This document shows positions 1 to 7,494 of a stretch of DNA of 64,000 nt, piece after piece. The stretch covers positions 186,001 to 250,000 of the forward strand of contig JBOEGE010000005.1 in assembly GCA_050633265.1 (NCBI GenBank), given 5' to 3'. Position 1 is the first letter of the stretch. Each line of letters opens with the position of its first letter. The notes below the pieces were generated by a model. The model saw only the letters and a program-made list of their open reading frames with translations, ran no database searches and was not told the origin of the DNA. The position numbers were made by a program, and so were the translations under genes. The DNA comes from JBLHZY01 sp050633265. Lineage in GTDB: Bacteria; Pseudomonadota; Alphaproteobacteria; Rhodobacterales; Rhodobacteraceae.

Positions 1-300
1 GAAAGCCGCTTGAGGGTTGAGTTTGACGTTGATGATGCGGGGGACAAACACCGCCTGACATTCTCGACGCGAGATTTTTCCGCGATAGATCATGGTTTTG
101 CTGTCAGTATCCACAGATCACAAGGCTGCACCGTGGACCGCAGTTTTGTGCTTTCCAGCCGAAACCTGGATCAGAACCTCACTTACGTGGCCATGACACG
201 GCATAGGGAAGAGGTTGGGTTATACAAAGCGCCTGAGATAGAGCTCAATTTACCCACACAAGTTCCCGTGAAATACCGCCATTTTAGAATCCCGGTGTGA
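1..300 (+). CDS. traA: TraA/MobA-type relaxase-helicase, C-terminal fragment (5' end cut by window)
   Basis: The frame is open from the first base and stops at 298-300. The roughly 99 visible residues hold the last superfamily I helicase motifs: a D-H-G-[FY]-A..HRSQG segment (motif V type) and a TYVAMTRHRE segment (motif VI, arginine finger). This spacing is typical of the helicase domain of Ti-type TraA relaxases, which nick oriT and unwind the transferred strand. The short tail after motif VI suggests the protein lacks the long C-terminal extension of classical TraA. The nicking domain would lie left of the window. A RecD-like helicase without relaxase activity cannot be excluded. Confidence 0.75.
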   Translation, partial: ESRLRVEFDVDDAGDKHRLTFSTRDFSAIDHGFAVSIHRSQGCTVDRSFVLSSRNLDQNLTYVAMTRHREEVGLYKAPEIELNLPTQVPVKYRHFRIPV

Positions 301-455
301 TGTGGGAAATCAATTCGCCGACCACAATAACAATCAGTCCCAGTTCGCTACAAATTGCCCCAACACGCCTTTGATCGCACCAAAATGCAACCATTGATTG
401 ACGTGGCGCAATCCGCAAGGCAAGCATGCTGTGCATATTCAGAGGGATAGATTTC

Positions 456-1904
456 GTGATTGCAAAAATGATTAAAGACCCAATCCATGGTTTCATCGAT
501 TTTGAAGGGCAGTTTGAAAATGACCTTAGAGAAGTATTGGGCGATCCGTTTTTTCAACGCCTTAGGAAGGTAAAGCAACTAGGATTTTCGGATCACATCT
601 TTCCTTCCGCAACACATACTCGTTTTGCACACTCTCTGGGCGTGTACTGCGTTGCAAGGCGAATGCTTGGTGTAATCGAAACCCCGGATGACAACGGGAA
701 TTGGAGTTACAAAGGCAAGGCTTGCCTTGCAGCGGCTCTTCTGCATGACATCGGTCACGGAATGTTTAGCCACGCATTCGAAAACGCAATGACGTTTTTC
801 ATTGAAGGAAGCGACATAGATGAGGACAAAAAGCGCGCACTTGGAAATGCTGTCGATCACGAAAAAGTCAGCGAACGCATCATTTTAGAAACTTCCATTG
901 CAGATCAATTAAAGAAAATAGGTGGGGCAGAATTTCCGGAAACGGTTGCAGCTATGATTGCGAAAACCGATCCGAACTGCATTTACACGTCGATTGTCTC
1001 TAGCCAGCTTGATGCTGACCGCTTGGATTACATGAAAAGAGATCCGTATTTTGCTGGCGTATCGTCCGGGAGCGTAGATCTAGATTGGATCATAAGGAAC
1101 CTAAAGATATCTGAGAACGGCGCATATTTTTATTTTGACAGCAAAGCTTACATTTCTATGGAGCAATTTTCCGTCACCTTGTTCCAACTCTACCCAACAA
1201 TTTACTTACACAAAAAAACACGGGCTCTTGAGATTATGTTCTCTCAAATGCTCGCCCAGGTTTTCTCCCTAATTTCACAGGCCAAGCACCTTGATGCGGG
1301 CTTGAATGAGGATCATCCGTTCGTTCGTTTCTATTTAGACCCGTCTGACCTTTCGGCTTCCGTTTTACTTGATGATACAGTTCTTTGGGGAAGTATGTAC
1401 TTGCTCCGCAACGCGAAAGATGAAATCGTCAGCAATCTAGCTGCGCGAATATCTAATAGGAAAATTTTTTCCATGTTAGATGTTTGGAAAATTGCCGATG
1501 AAATTTTTTCACAATTAAATTTAGGGAAAAATTTGTCCGCAAGTCAACGTGTTAAACTGCTAAACCATGTTTGTCCAAAAGTGATTCAAACGATCAAGGA
1601 AGAAGGCCTCAATTGGCACTCAACCTTTCACTACGACAACTATTCCCGCCAAGTCTACAAGCCACAAGGCAAACGGGGGGGAGATCCGCAACAGATTAAT
1701 ATTATGCTCGGAAATGAATGTGTGGACATCTTTGAAATGTCCCCGCTGGTCTCAAGTTCTGCCAGTTTCCACATTCATCGGATCTATTATGATGAAAGCG
1801 TCTTTCACGACATTTCAGGTCTGGAGCAACGTTTGCGCGCGTGCCTAAGGGAGCAGATTTCTAGAGACAGCACTCTCCTCGATGAGGTGTTAGAAAATCA
1901 TTGA
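456..1904 (+). CDS. HD-superfamily phosphohydrolase (dNTPase-like)
   Basis: This 482-residue protein has the order seen in SAMHD1/dGTPase-related HD phosphohydrolases: a DPIHGFI segment near residue 8, a T-H-T-R-F-x-H-S segment (53-60), the metal-binding H-D pair (97-98) in LLHDIGHG, and a distal D in a QLDADRLDYM segment. Such enzymes hydrolyse nucleotides with a divalent metal in the cytoplasm, and some limit phage replication by depleting dNTPs. The start is taken as GTG at 456 because GAGGG lies nine bases upstream; ATG at 468 is the alternative. The substrate cannot be read from sequence. Its place in a mobile element next to other conflict genes suggests cargo rather than housekeeping use. 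Confidence 0.85.
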   Translation: MIAKMIKDPIHGFIDFEGQFENDLREVLGDPFFQRLRKVKQLGFSDHIFPSATHTRFAHSLGVYCVARRMLGVIETPDDNGNWSYKGKACLAAALLHDIGHGMFSHAFENAMTFFIEGSDIDEDKKRALGNAVDHEKVSERIILETSIADQLKKIGGAEFPETVAAMIAKTDPNCIYTSIVSSQLDADRLDYMKRDPYFAGVSSGSVDLDWIIRNLKISENGAYFYFDSKAYISMEQFSVTLFQLYPTIYLHKKTRALEIMFSQMLAQVFSLISQAKHLDAGLNEDHPFVRFYLDPSDLSASVLLDDTVLWGSMYLLRNAKDEIVSNLAARISNRKIFSMLDVWKIADEIFSQLNLGKNLSASQRVKLLNHVCPKVIQTIKEEGLNWHSTFHYDNYSRQVYKPQGKRGGDPQQINIMLGNECVDIFEMSPLVSSSASFHIHRIYYDESVFHDISGLEQRLRACLREQISRDSTLLDEVLENH

Positions 1905-2632
1905 AATGGCGCTAGCGCAGACGCTGCTAACTGATTTGCCTGCACTGTGACCTGCGGCACACCATCGACGGGCTGAACGGCTTGCTCCGGCTCACTTGGC
2001 TCAAGCCCCGGTACATTTGCACGAACCGCGTCGGGCATTGCGTCTAGAAGGTCAGCGTCTAGTGCCTCAAGATCGGCTTCGGAAATCTCACCGCCGTCAA
2101 TTTCCTCACGGGCGACATCAAGCCTTTCCTGATAATCTAGGATTGCCGTGCGCTCGGCGGTTAGTTCCGTTTGTATCGTAATATCCGCTGAATAAGCCTC
2201 CCAAGACGGAAGCGCTGGGTCGATAAGCTGTGGATCAAGCACCAAGCTGCTGACTTCTGTGCCATGTTCATCAAAGACTTGCGTGCCATCTTCGGTTCTG
2301 AACACGCGGCGACCGTCTTCCATCACGTAAGCCTGTTCTAGCATGGCATCAATACGCGCATTGACGGCGTCTAGCAGTTCTTGATTTTCCATGAGTGCTT
2401 TGACAGTGGCTTCATCATAGCGATCCAGTTTTGCCTCGAATTTCACCAATTGCACCTCTGTGGCCATAATCGCCTCAGCGGCCAATCCGACGATATCCTC
2501 TTCCAAACGGTCTTGGACCTTCTCACGGCGCTCATTATCCTGCCGCGCCTTGATGAACCAGCGTTGTTGGCGGAGCCATTCTGATTGGCTCCCCCGATTT
2601 GTACCTGAAAAATGTTCACCTAATTGAACCAC
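1898..2632 (-). CDS. Hypothetical helical, acidic protein
   Basis: A 244-residue protein with no family I recognise. Residues about 25-95 are highly charged and helical and could form a coiled coil; the middle holds a short V-F-x-x-x-D-G-T type segment, and the C-terminal 60 residues are acidic and rich in Ala, Pro and Glu. The GTG start directly abuts the TGA stop of the upstream gene (TGAGTG), so the two are translated together. Its 3' end overlaps the HD gene by seven bases, tail to tail. Placement between a relaxase gene and a resolvase suggests an element maintenance or transfer role, but nothing in the protein proves it. Confidence 0.6.
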   Translation of the reverse strand: MVQLGEHFSGTNRGSQSEWLRQQRWFIKARQDNERREKVQDRLEEDIVGLAAEAIMATEVQLVKFEAKLDRYDEATVKALMENQELLDAVNARIDAMLEQAYVMEDGRRVFRTEDGTQVFDEHGTEVSSLVLDPQLIDPALPSWEAYSADITIQTELTAERTAILDYQERLDVAREEIDGGEISEADLEALDADLLDAMPDAVRANVPGLEPSEPEQAVQPVDGVPQVTVQANQLAASALAPFQ

Positions 2633-2995
2633 TCACTCTCCACATTCTCGTTTAATCAGAACACTCAATAACAAACCCGCTTGCCGCTCTGGATGCCTCG
2701 CAAACCATGTTTCGATTTCATTTGAAACGACGCTTTGCGGCCTCTGCAGATACCAATTAGAAATGCACTGCATGCCCGTTTGGTCTGGCTTGTCCTGCAA
2801 CCACCGAGCGGTTGCCAACCCTTCGACAACCCCAACCAGATACCCGTGCCTCTGGTCTGCGTTCATCGTATTTAGAACGTCTTCGGCTGTCACAGCAGCG
2901 GCTTTCTGTCCTGAGGTTAGAAATACCGTCACTGACAATATCATCGCAAAAAATGGTGAATAACTCATTAATTTTGCGGTATTTTTAGTGAACAT
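2633..2995 (-). CDS. Small exported protein, possibly Rap1a/Tai-like
   Basis: This 120-residue protein has an N-terminal hydrophobic stretch (about residues 12-34) ending in small residues, which fits a signal peptide. The mature part carries two cysteines (77 and 118) that could form a disulphide, and a Y-L-x-G-x-x-E-G segment near residue 52. Size, the central Y..G segment and paired cysteines are reminiscent of the Rap1a/Tai group of periplasmic immunity-like proteins, but the match is weak and by eye. It is the first gene of a two-gene unit with the helical protein at 1898-2632. Confidence 0.55.
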   Translation of the reverse strand: MFTKNTAKLMSYSPFFAMILSVTVFLTSGQKAAAVTAEDVLNTMNADQRHGYLVGVVEGLATARWLQDKPDQTGMQCISNWYLQRPQSVVSNEIETWFARHPERQAGLLLSVLIKRECGE

Positions 2996-3167
2996 TAACG
3001 TTCGTTACTGCTATATTTGCATCAAGCGCCTTGAAAAAGGTACAATAGTTATAGAAATAGTGAAATATCAGGAACTTGCCGGGATTTAAGGTCAGTTCCA
3101 GCACCCTGAAACGGAGAGGAACGTTTTTGTGACCCCGTCGGTCGCAGTTTCCTTAGGGGTGCAGAGA

Positions 3168-3740
3168 ATGAACAACATGAGAATAGGATATATACGCGTC
3201 AGCACAGAGGATCAGAGGGAAGACCGTCAGGTCGATCTGCTTCTGCCTGTCTGTGACGAGATGCATGTTGAGAAGCGCTCTGCGGTCGGGCAATCGCGCC
3301 CTGTGTTTGAGGCTGTGCTGGCCAAACTCGGTGCCGGTGACACGCTGGTGGTCTGGTCATTGGATCGGGCGTTCCGTTCTGCGCGGGATGCTTTGAACAT
3401 TGAAGCACATTTGAAGGAACGCGATGTAGCCCTGCAAATCGTCTCGCTCGGCGTCGATACCGCCACGGCGGATGGCAAACTGGCCTTTACGATGGTTGCG
3501 GCGGTTGCCGAACATGAGCGGGCACGGCTCTCCGAACGCACGAAACAAGGGCTGGCCGTTGCCCGCAAGAACGGCCAGCGCCTTGGTCAGAAACCAAAGA
3601 TGACGCCTGATCAAGCCCGCGAGGCAGTTGCGCGACTGGCAAAGGGGGAGCGCATGAAAGACGTCGCTTGGACCTACCGTGTTCACCCGCAGACGGTGCG
3701 ACGGCATATCGACAGGCTGAATGAGGCAGAGAACGCGTAA
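3168..3740 (+). CDS. Small serine recombinase (resolvase/invertase family)
   Basis: About 190 residues. The N-terminal catalytic domain starts with I-G-Y-I-R-V-S-T-x-D-Q, placing the nucleophilic serine at residue 12. It continues with the D-T-L-V-V-W-x-L-D-R segment holding catalytic Asp/Arg residues and the AEHERARLSERT segment with the E-helix arginines. The last 45 residues form a helix-turn-helix (MTPDQARE...VHPQTVRRHI), as in Tn3-type resolvases. The ATG at 3168 is chosen over an upstream in-frame GTG at 3129 because homology starts just after it. No transposase is adjacent, so it more likely resolves multimers of the element or is a transposon relic. Its stop lies one base from the converging fic stop. 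Confidence 0.85.
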   Translation: MNNMRIGYIRVSTEDQREDRQVDLLLPVCDEMHVEKRSAVGQSRPVFEAVLAKLGAGDTLVVWSLDRAFRSARDALNIEAHLKERDVALQIVSLGVDTATADGKLAFTMVAAVAEHERARLSERTKQGLAVARKNGQRLGQKPKMTPDQAREAVARLAKGERMKDVAWTYRVHPQTVRRHIDRLNEAENA

Positions 3741-3741
3741 T

Positions 3742-4794
3742 CTAGCCCGCCTGATAGACCGTACCCTTACGCTCACCCTGTTTGACCAAATGGTTCGCGA
3801 CGACCAAATCTGCCAGATGCTTTTTGATGGTATTGCGATTGGCACCCGTCATCTCAACGATCTGGGCGATTTTCAGCGCGCCATGCGTCTTGACCAGATC
3901 AACGATCTCCACGCTCAGCGGCGGCAGCTGGCTATGAAGCAGCTTTTCCCGCTCCATCTTGATCTCCAGCCGCGCCTTTTGCTGCTGCAATGTGCGCAGA
4001 AAGAAGGAGAGCCAGGGTTGCCAGTCAGGGGCCTCGGTGCGGATGGTGCCCTGTGTGCGGCGCAGGGCGAGGTAGTAGCCTTCCTTGCTCTGCTCGATCA
4101 CGCTTTCCAGTGAGCTGTACGGCACATAGGCGTAACCGCTGCGAAGTAGAAGCAATGTCGTCAGGATGCGCGAAAGGCGACCATTTCCGTCCTGAAACGG
4201 ATGAATTTCCAAGAAGGTGACGGTGAAGATTGCTGCGACCAAGAGCGGGTGCAGGGATTTCTCCTCAAGCGCCTTGTTCGTCCAAGCCACCAATTCTTCC
4301 ATAAGGCGCGGCGTGTCAAAGGGGCTGGCGGTTTGGAAGACGATCCCGATCTCGTTGCCCTCTTCATCGAAAGCACTGACATGGTTGGCATTTGATTTGT
4401 ACTCACCGCGATGTCGGGCGTCTTTATCGGAATAGCGCAGCAGATCGCGGTGAAGCTGCTTGATGTGGTTTTCAGTGAGGGCGATGGCGTCGGCACTGTC
4501 GAAAATCACCTGAATGGCCTCGGCATAGCCTGCCACTTCTTGCTCGTCACGGGTGTCGAACTGGCGGATTTCAAGATTGGTGAGCAAGCGGTCGACTTCG
4601 CTGTCTGTCAGCTTGCTGCCTTCGATCCGCGTTGAAGACCCGATAGATTCAATCGTGGCTACGCGGCGCAGCGCGGACAGGCGCTCAGGGGCCAATGTCC
4701 CCAGCGCTCTCCACGCGCCTTTGAACTCGTCAATCTCGGCTATGAGAGCGAGAAGTTCTGGCGTGATTTGGATTGTGTCGGTGTTTATGCTCAT
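3742..4794 (-). CDS. fic: Class II Fic domain protein (probable AMP transferase)
   Basis: The 350-residue protein carries the full Fic signature H-P-F-x-x-G-N-G-R at residues 198-206, whose histidine acts in AMPylation. The auto-inhibitory motif S-T-R-I-E-G (54-59) matches [S/T]xxxE[G/N], so inhibition is intramolecular (class II) and no separate antitoxin is needed. The C-terminal 50 residues form a winged helix-turn-helix (KIAQIVEMTGANRNTIKKHL), as in Fic/DUF4172-type regulators. ATG at 4794 is preferred; a longer frame to 4851 runs through AT-rich sequence that looks like the promoter. Target proteins are unknown. The gene converges on the resolvase. Confidence 0.9.
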   Translation of the reverse strand: MSINTDTIQITPELLALIAEIDEFKGAWRALGTLAPERLSALRRVATIESIGSSTRIEGSKLTDSEVDRLLTNLEIRQFDTRDEQEVAGYAEAIQVIFDSADAIALTENHIKQLHRDLLRYSDKDARHRGEYKSNANHVSAFDEEGNEIGIVFQTASPFDTPRLMEELVAWTNKALEEKSLHPLLVAAIFTVTFLEIHPFQDGNGRLSRILTTLLLLRSGYAYVPYSSLESVIEQSKEGYYLALRRTQGTIRTEAPDWQPWLSFFLRTLQQQKARLEIKMEREKLLHSQLPPLSVEIVDLVKTHGALKIAQIVEMTGANRNTIKKHLADLVVANHLVKQGERKGTVYQAG

Positions 4795-4881
4795 ACCTAT
4801 AAATATATCCATAAATAGCCAAATTAGCAAGTTTTTCGGGTCGATATCCACAATATTACCCAGAAGTACCCAAAAAGAACC

Positions 4882-5310
4882 TTAGAGAAAGTCGAACAAG
4901 TCACCCTGTTTCGGCAATGCATCCAGTGTTCTGAGATTGGCGAGACCGTTGTAAATATGGTTGTGTTTGAGGCTTAGGGACACGTGGATGTCGTCACAGA
5001 TCGGCTGTGCATCCTTTGCCACTGAAACACGATATTGACGCAACTCCCGCGCGCATTCACGGTAACGAGACAGGTCATTGCGAAGATCAGACACTATCTG
5101 CGCCCGCATCTTATCTATTGCCTGTGTGCGTTGTGGTTCCGGCTTGCCCCTCAGAACATGAATATCACCCGCCAGATAGCCCTCATATTCACCTCGCAAC
5201 ACCTCTGTGCGGATTGCGGTGACGGGGACAACCGCCCCGCCAAGTACATAGTACCAAGGGTGCCCCGCATTATAGCCGTGGCATGTGGGTTTGGGATTAG
5301 TGGCTGGCAT
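4882..5310 (-). CDS. Hypothetical protein co-transcribed with ardA
   Basis: A 142-residue protein I do not recognise. It opens with an H-G-Y-N-A-G-H-P-W-Y segment and has a charged, probably helical middle. The start at 5310 overlaps the 3' end of ardA by 14 bases, so the two are translationally coupled. Genes placed directly behind ardA in conjugative elements often belong to the antirestriction or early-entry group, and that is the best guess here. Confidence 0.65.
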   Translation of the reverse strand: MPATNPKPTCHGYNAGHPWYYVLGGAVVPVTAIRTEVLRGEYEGYLAGDIHVLRGKPEPQRTQAIDKMRAQIVSDLRNDLSRYRECARELRQYRVSVAKDAQPICDDIHVSLSLKHNHIYNGLANLRTLDALPKQGDLFDFL

Positions 5311-5803
5311 AAGCAAACCTTTCCCCTGCGATTGTGATTTCTGAAAACTCAACCGCCAGATCACGGGCAATGGCCTCATGATCGATGTAGTTTTGCAGGC
5401 TCTCAGGAATGTCGCCGTACAGGCCTTCGTCAACAAACTGCTCCGCCAACGCGCGCAAGCTGTCAGCCTCATACAGATCAACTTTGTAGTTGCTCGGGTC
5501 GGTGTCGGGCTGGAAGTCATATCCGCACTCACCAACTGCCACGATCACTCGCTGCTTTTCCCAATCCTGCCAGTCGTCAACGCAGGTCAGGTAGTTCCGA
5601 AAATTCGCTTGGTTGATGCCAATCGCTTGTGCCAATTCGCAATCAATCTGCTCCCCATCAATGAACTGGATTTCAAATTCCTCAACGGGGTCGCCGTAGT
5701 CGTTGCGCAGTGCTTTGGCTTTCTCGTCATAACCCTCCGCATCTGAAAAATAAAAGCCCGTAGCACTGATGTCATAGGGCTGTGCAAATAATGTGGTCGT
5801 CAT
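5297..5803 (-). CDS. ardA: Antirestriction protein ArdA
   Basis: A 168-residue acidic protein of normal ArdA length. It has the family's conserved parts: an early Y-x-x-G-x-x-x-G-like region, an Asp/Glu-rich centre and the G-D-I-P-E-x-L-x-x-Y-I-D segment followed by E-A-x-A-R-D-L near residue 130. ArdA dimers mimic bent B-form DNA and occupy type I restriction enzymes, which protects incoming plasmid DNA. ATG at 5803 is chosen because GAGGA lies five to six bases upstream; an in-frame ATG at 5839 has no such site. It heads a two-gene unit, and its upstream region is strongly hairpinned. Confidence 0.93.
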   Translation of the reverse strand: MTTTLFAQPYDISATGFYFSDAEGYDEKAKALRNDYGDPVEEFEIQFIDGEQIDCELAQAIGINQANFRNYLTCVDDWQDWEKQRVIVAVGECGYDFQPDTDPSNYKVDLYEADSLRALAEQFVDEGLYGDIPESLQNYIDHEAIARDLAVEFSEITIAGERFAYASH

Positions 5804-6187
5804 AATATCCTCGCTTTCTGGTTCAAAAGGCGCAGCCATTCTTCTTCAACTCCGCGCTTGAACCTCTGCCCAGCGGCGAGCGTCCAACTTTGGAATCCAT
5901 GACGAGTGAAACGAGGAAGGGATTGGACGGGAGATCAAACCCTCCGGGGATGGGTCAACATCTTCTCGGGAACCGCAACGCGGCGGAAGATGATTGACCC
6001 ACAGCATCGCGTCCCCGGATTTGATGCAAGCTGGTGATTAGGTTCCAAGCGTGTGCCCCACACGCGCAGACAACTAATGCGGCGGCCAACCTGCCGCCTC
6101 CACATTCTTCTGTCAGGGATGGAAGCCGAATGGCCGAAACCGCTAGCGGGTTCGGTTTACGACAGCCCGCTCGGACAGCCTCAAAAC
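5804..6187 (-). promoter_or_regulatory. Structured leader with four hairpins upstream of ardA
   Basis: No gene is seen in these 384 bases. Four inverted repeats stand out. One is a 14-bp stem with a single bulged A (arms 5952-5965 and 5986-6000) with a nested 4-bp stem in its loop. The others are a perfect 7-bp stem with a three-base loop (6049-6065), a perfect 6-bp stem (6081-6098) and a 9-bp stem with one mismatch around CTAG (6134-6155). The leader would be transcribed towards ardA on the minus strand. Candidates are a structured RNA, a single-strand-active promoter used on entry of transferred DNA, or part of a transfer origin. The sequence does not decide between these. Confidence 0.5.
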
Positions 6188-7363
6188 CTATGTGCTGGCG
6201 GCCACCGCTTCAACTTCATTCAGAATTAACCACTGCCGGATCGAAGAACTAATATTTCTAGGGTCAGCGACATTTTCTTGAGTGGCAAATAGCACGGTGT
6301 TGTAACCCTGCGAGTTTGTGGCAGTAACATATTGAATCCCATCAACAGTTCCTCCCACGAACGGAAAATCTCGTAAAAACTCTGTCACAATTTGCGTGGG
6401 AATGTAGTCAACGTTCACGCGATTATTTTGTGCCACGGGTGCAGCCATCGCGCGGGTAAGGTCATGCAGAAACGCAATAGTTTGAATCCGTTCTCTGCTT
6501 GATTCCGAGAAGAAGCCAGGAACGTCAGGCAGATGGGCCAAATCGACCACACGAACCGGAGTAGTGGGCGAAAAAGTCCCTACGGTCACGTCCGTGGATC
6601 GTACCTCTTCAATAGCAAGCGCCGCCGTGCTAGCGCCGTAGAACATAGGAATCCCTGGCGGATTCATTCTGTTAGATTGAAGAGCCGCACCGACAGGCGG
6701 CGGACCTAGATCAACCGCATGCGCCCATGGCACCCCATTTTCGTTCGGTCTTGCGCGATAGAATGCGGTGCCTGTTGGCAGTTCCCGTATTAACCCACGG
6801 TTCTCAATCAGCTCAGCTAGTTCGTGAAGAAACTGAAAAGCCGAGCGCTCGTCAGGATGAGATTCCTCAGTTTCGCCGACGCGGTGAAAGAAAAATCGGC
6901 GGTGGCCTTTAACCGTGCTACAAAACTGCTCCCAACTAAACAGCAAACTCTGGTCAAGTTCCAAGGCTAGCCAGTCATAGTCACACCACGTTTCATCGCC
7001 AATTTCATCCACCAAATCCTGTCTGAGCAATTCCTCACGTTCGGATGTGATCTCAAGCCCGATTGAGTCGTAAAGGCAATCGTGGGTGTCTTCATGTCGT
7101 CCTTGGAACCCACCTTCGCGGCTTTCATAGGGAAGTTGATTGCCTGCAAGTCCATAGAATGTGCCCATTCGTTCTCCGATAAACTCAGCAATTTCATGAA
7201 ATGGGGCAATGTGGTCGCGATTTTCTTCGCAGTAACTGCAATCACCGGCTTCATCGTAGGAACGAACGCGCACGACTAGGTCTTCGTCTTTGAAACAGTG
7301 GTCGCAAACGGTACAATCACCGTAGCTGCTTGGGGGAAAATTTGCGGGATCGATTCTACTCAT
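6188..7363 (-). CDS. RES-domain toxin-like protein with zinc finger and HEPN/RES N-terminal domain
   Basis: This 391-residue protein has three parts. Residues 17-45 hold a cysteine cluster (C17, C20, C23, C42, C45) that fits a zinc site. Residues about 50-185 are a helical HEPN/RES N-terminal type domain. Residues 198-360 are a RES domain with the conserved R in F-Y-R-A-R (201-205), the acidic I-E-E-V-R (251-255) and the late Y..T-x-S-x-G-Y region (345-354). RES domains adopt an ADP-ribosyltransferase-like fold, and characterised RES toxins degrade NAD+. No Xre-type antitoxin lies beside it. It is divergent from the large nuclease-like gene, sharing a short promoter region. Confidence 0.8.
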   Translation of the reverse strand: MSRIDPANFPPSSYGDCTVCDHCFKDEDLVVRVRSYDEAGDCSYCEENRDHIAPFHEIAEFIGERMGTFYGLAGNQLPYESREGGFQGRHEDTHDCLYDSIGLEITSEREELLRQDLVDEIGDETWCDYDWLALELDQSLLFSWEQFCSTVKGHRRFFFHRVGETEESHPDERSAFQFLHELAELIENRGLIRELPTGTAFYRARPNENGVPWAHAVDLGPPPVGAALQSNRMNPPGIPMFYGASTAALAIEEVRSTDVTVGTFSPTTPVRVVDLAHLPDVPGFFSESSRERIQTIAFLHDLTRAMAAPVAQNNRVNVDYIPTQIVTEFLRDFPFVGGTVDGIQYVTATNSQGYNTVLFATQENVADPRNISSSIRQWLILNEVEAVAAST

Positions 7364-7494
7364 AGCAGAGTATTATACAGCCCTTCACGCAATTTGGCAT
7401 GCTGCAAATTCGTTTTACTGAGGGTCGAATAAACTCCAGGCGTCAAGTGTTCCCGCATTGTTCTGAGGGCAACTATCTGGTACGATATCGGCCA

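Noticed and set aside
3129..3740. Complete Tn3-type transposon around the resolvase
   Set aside because: No transposase gene or terminal inverted repeats were seen on either side.
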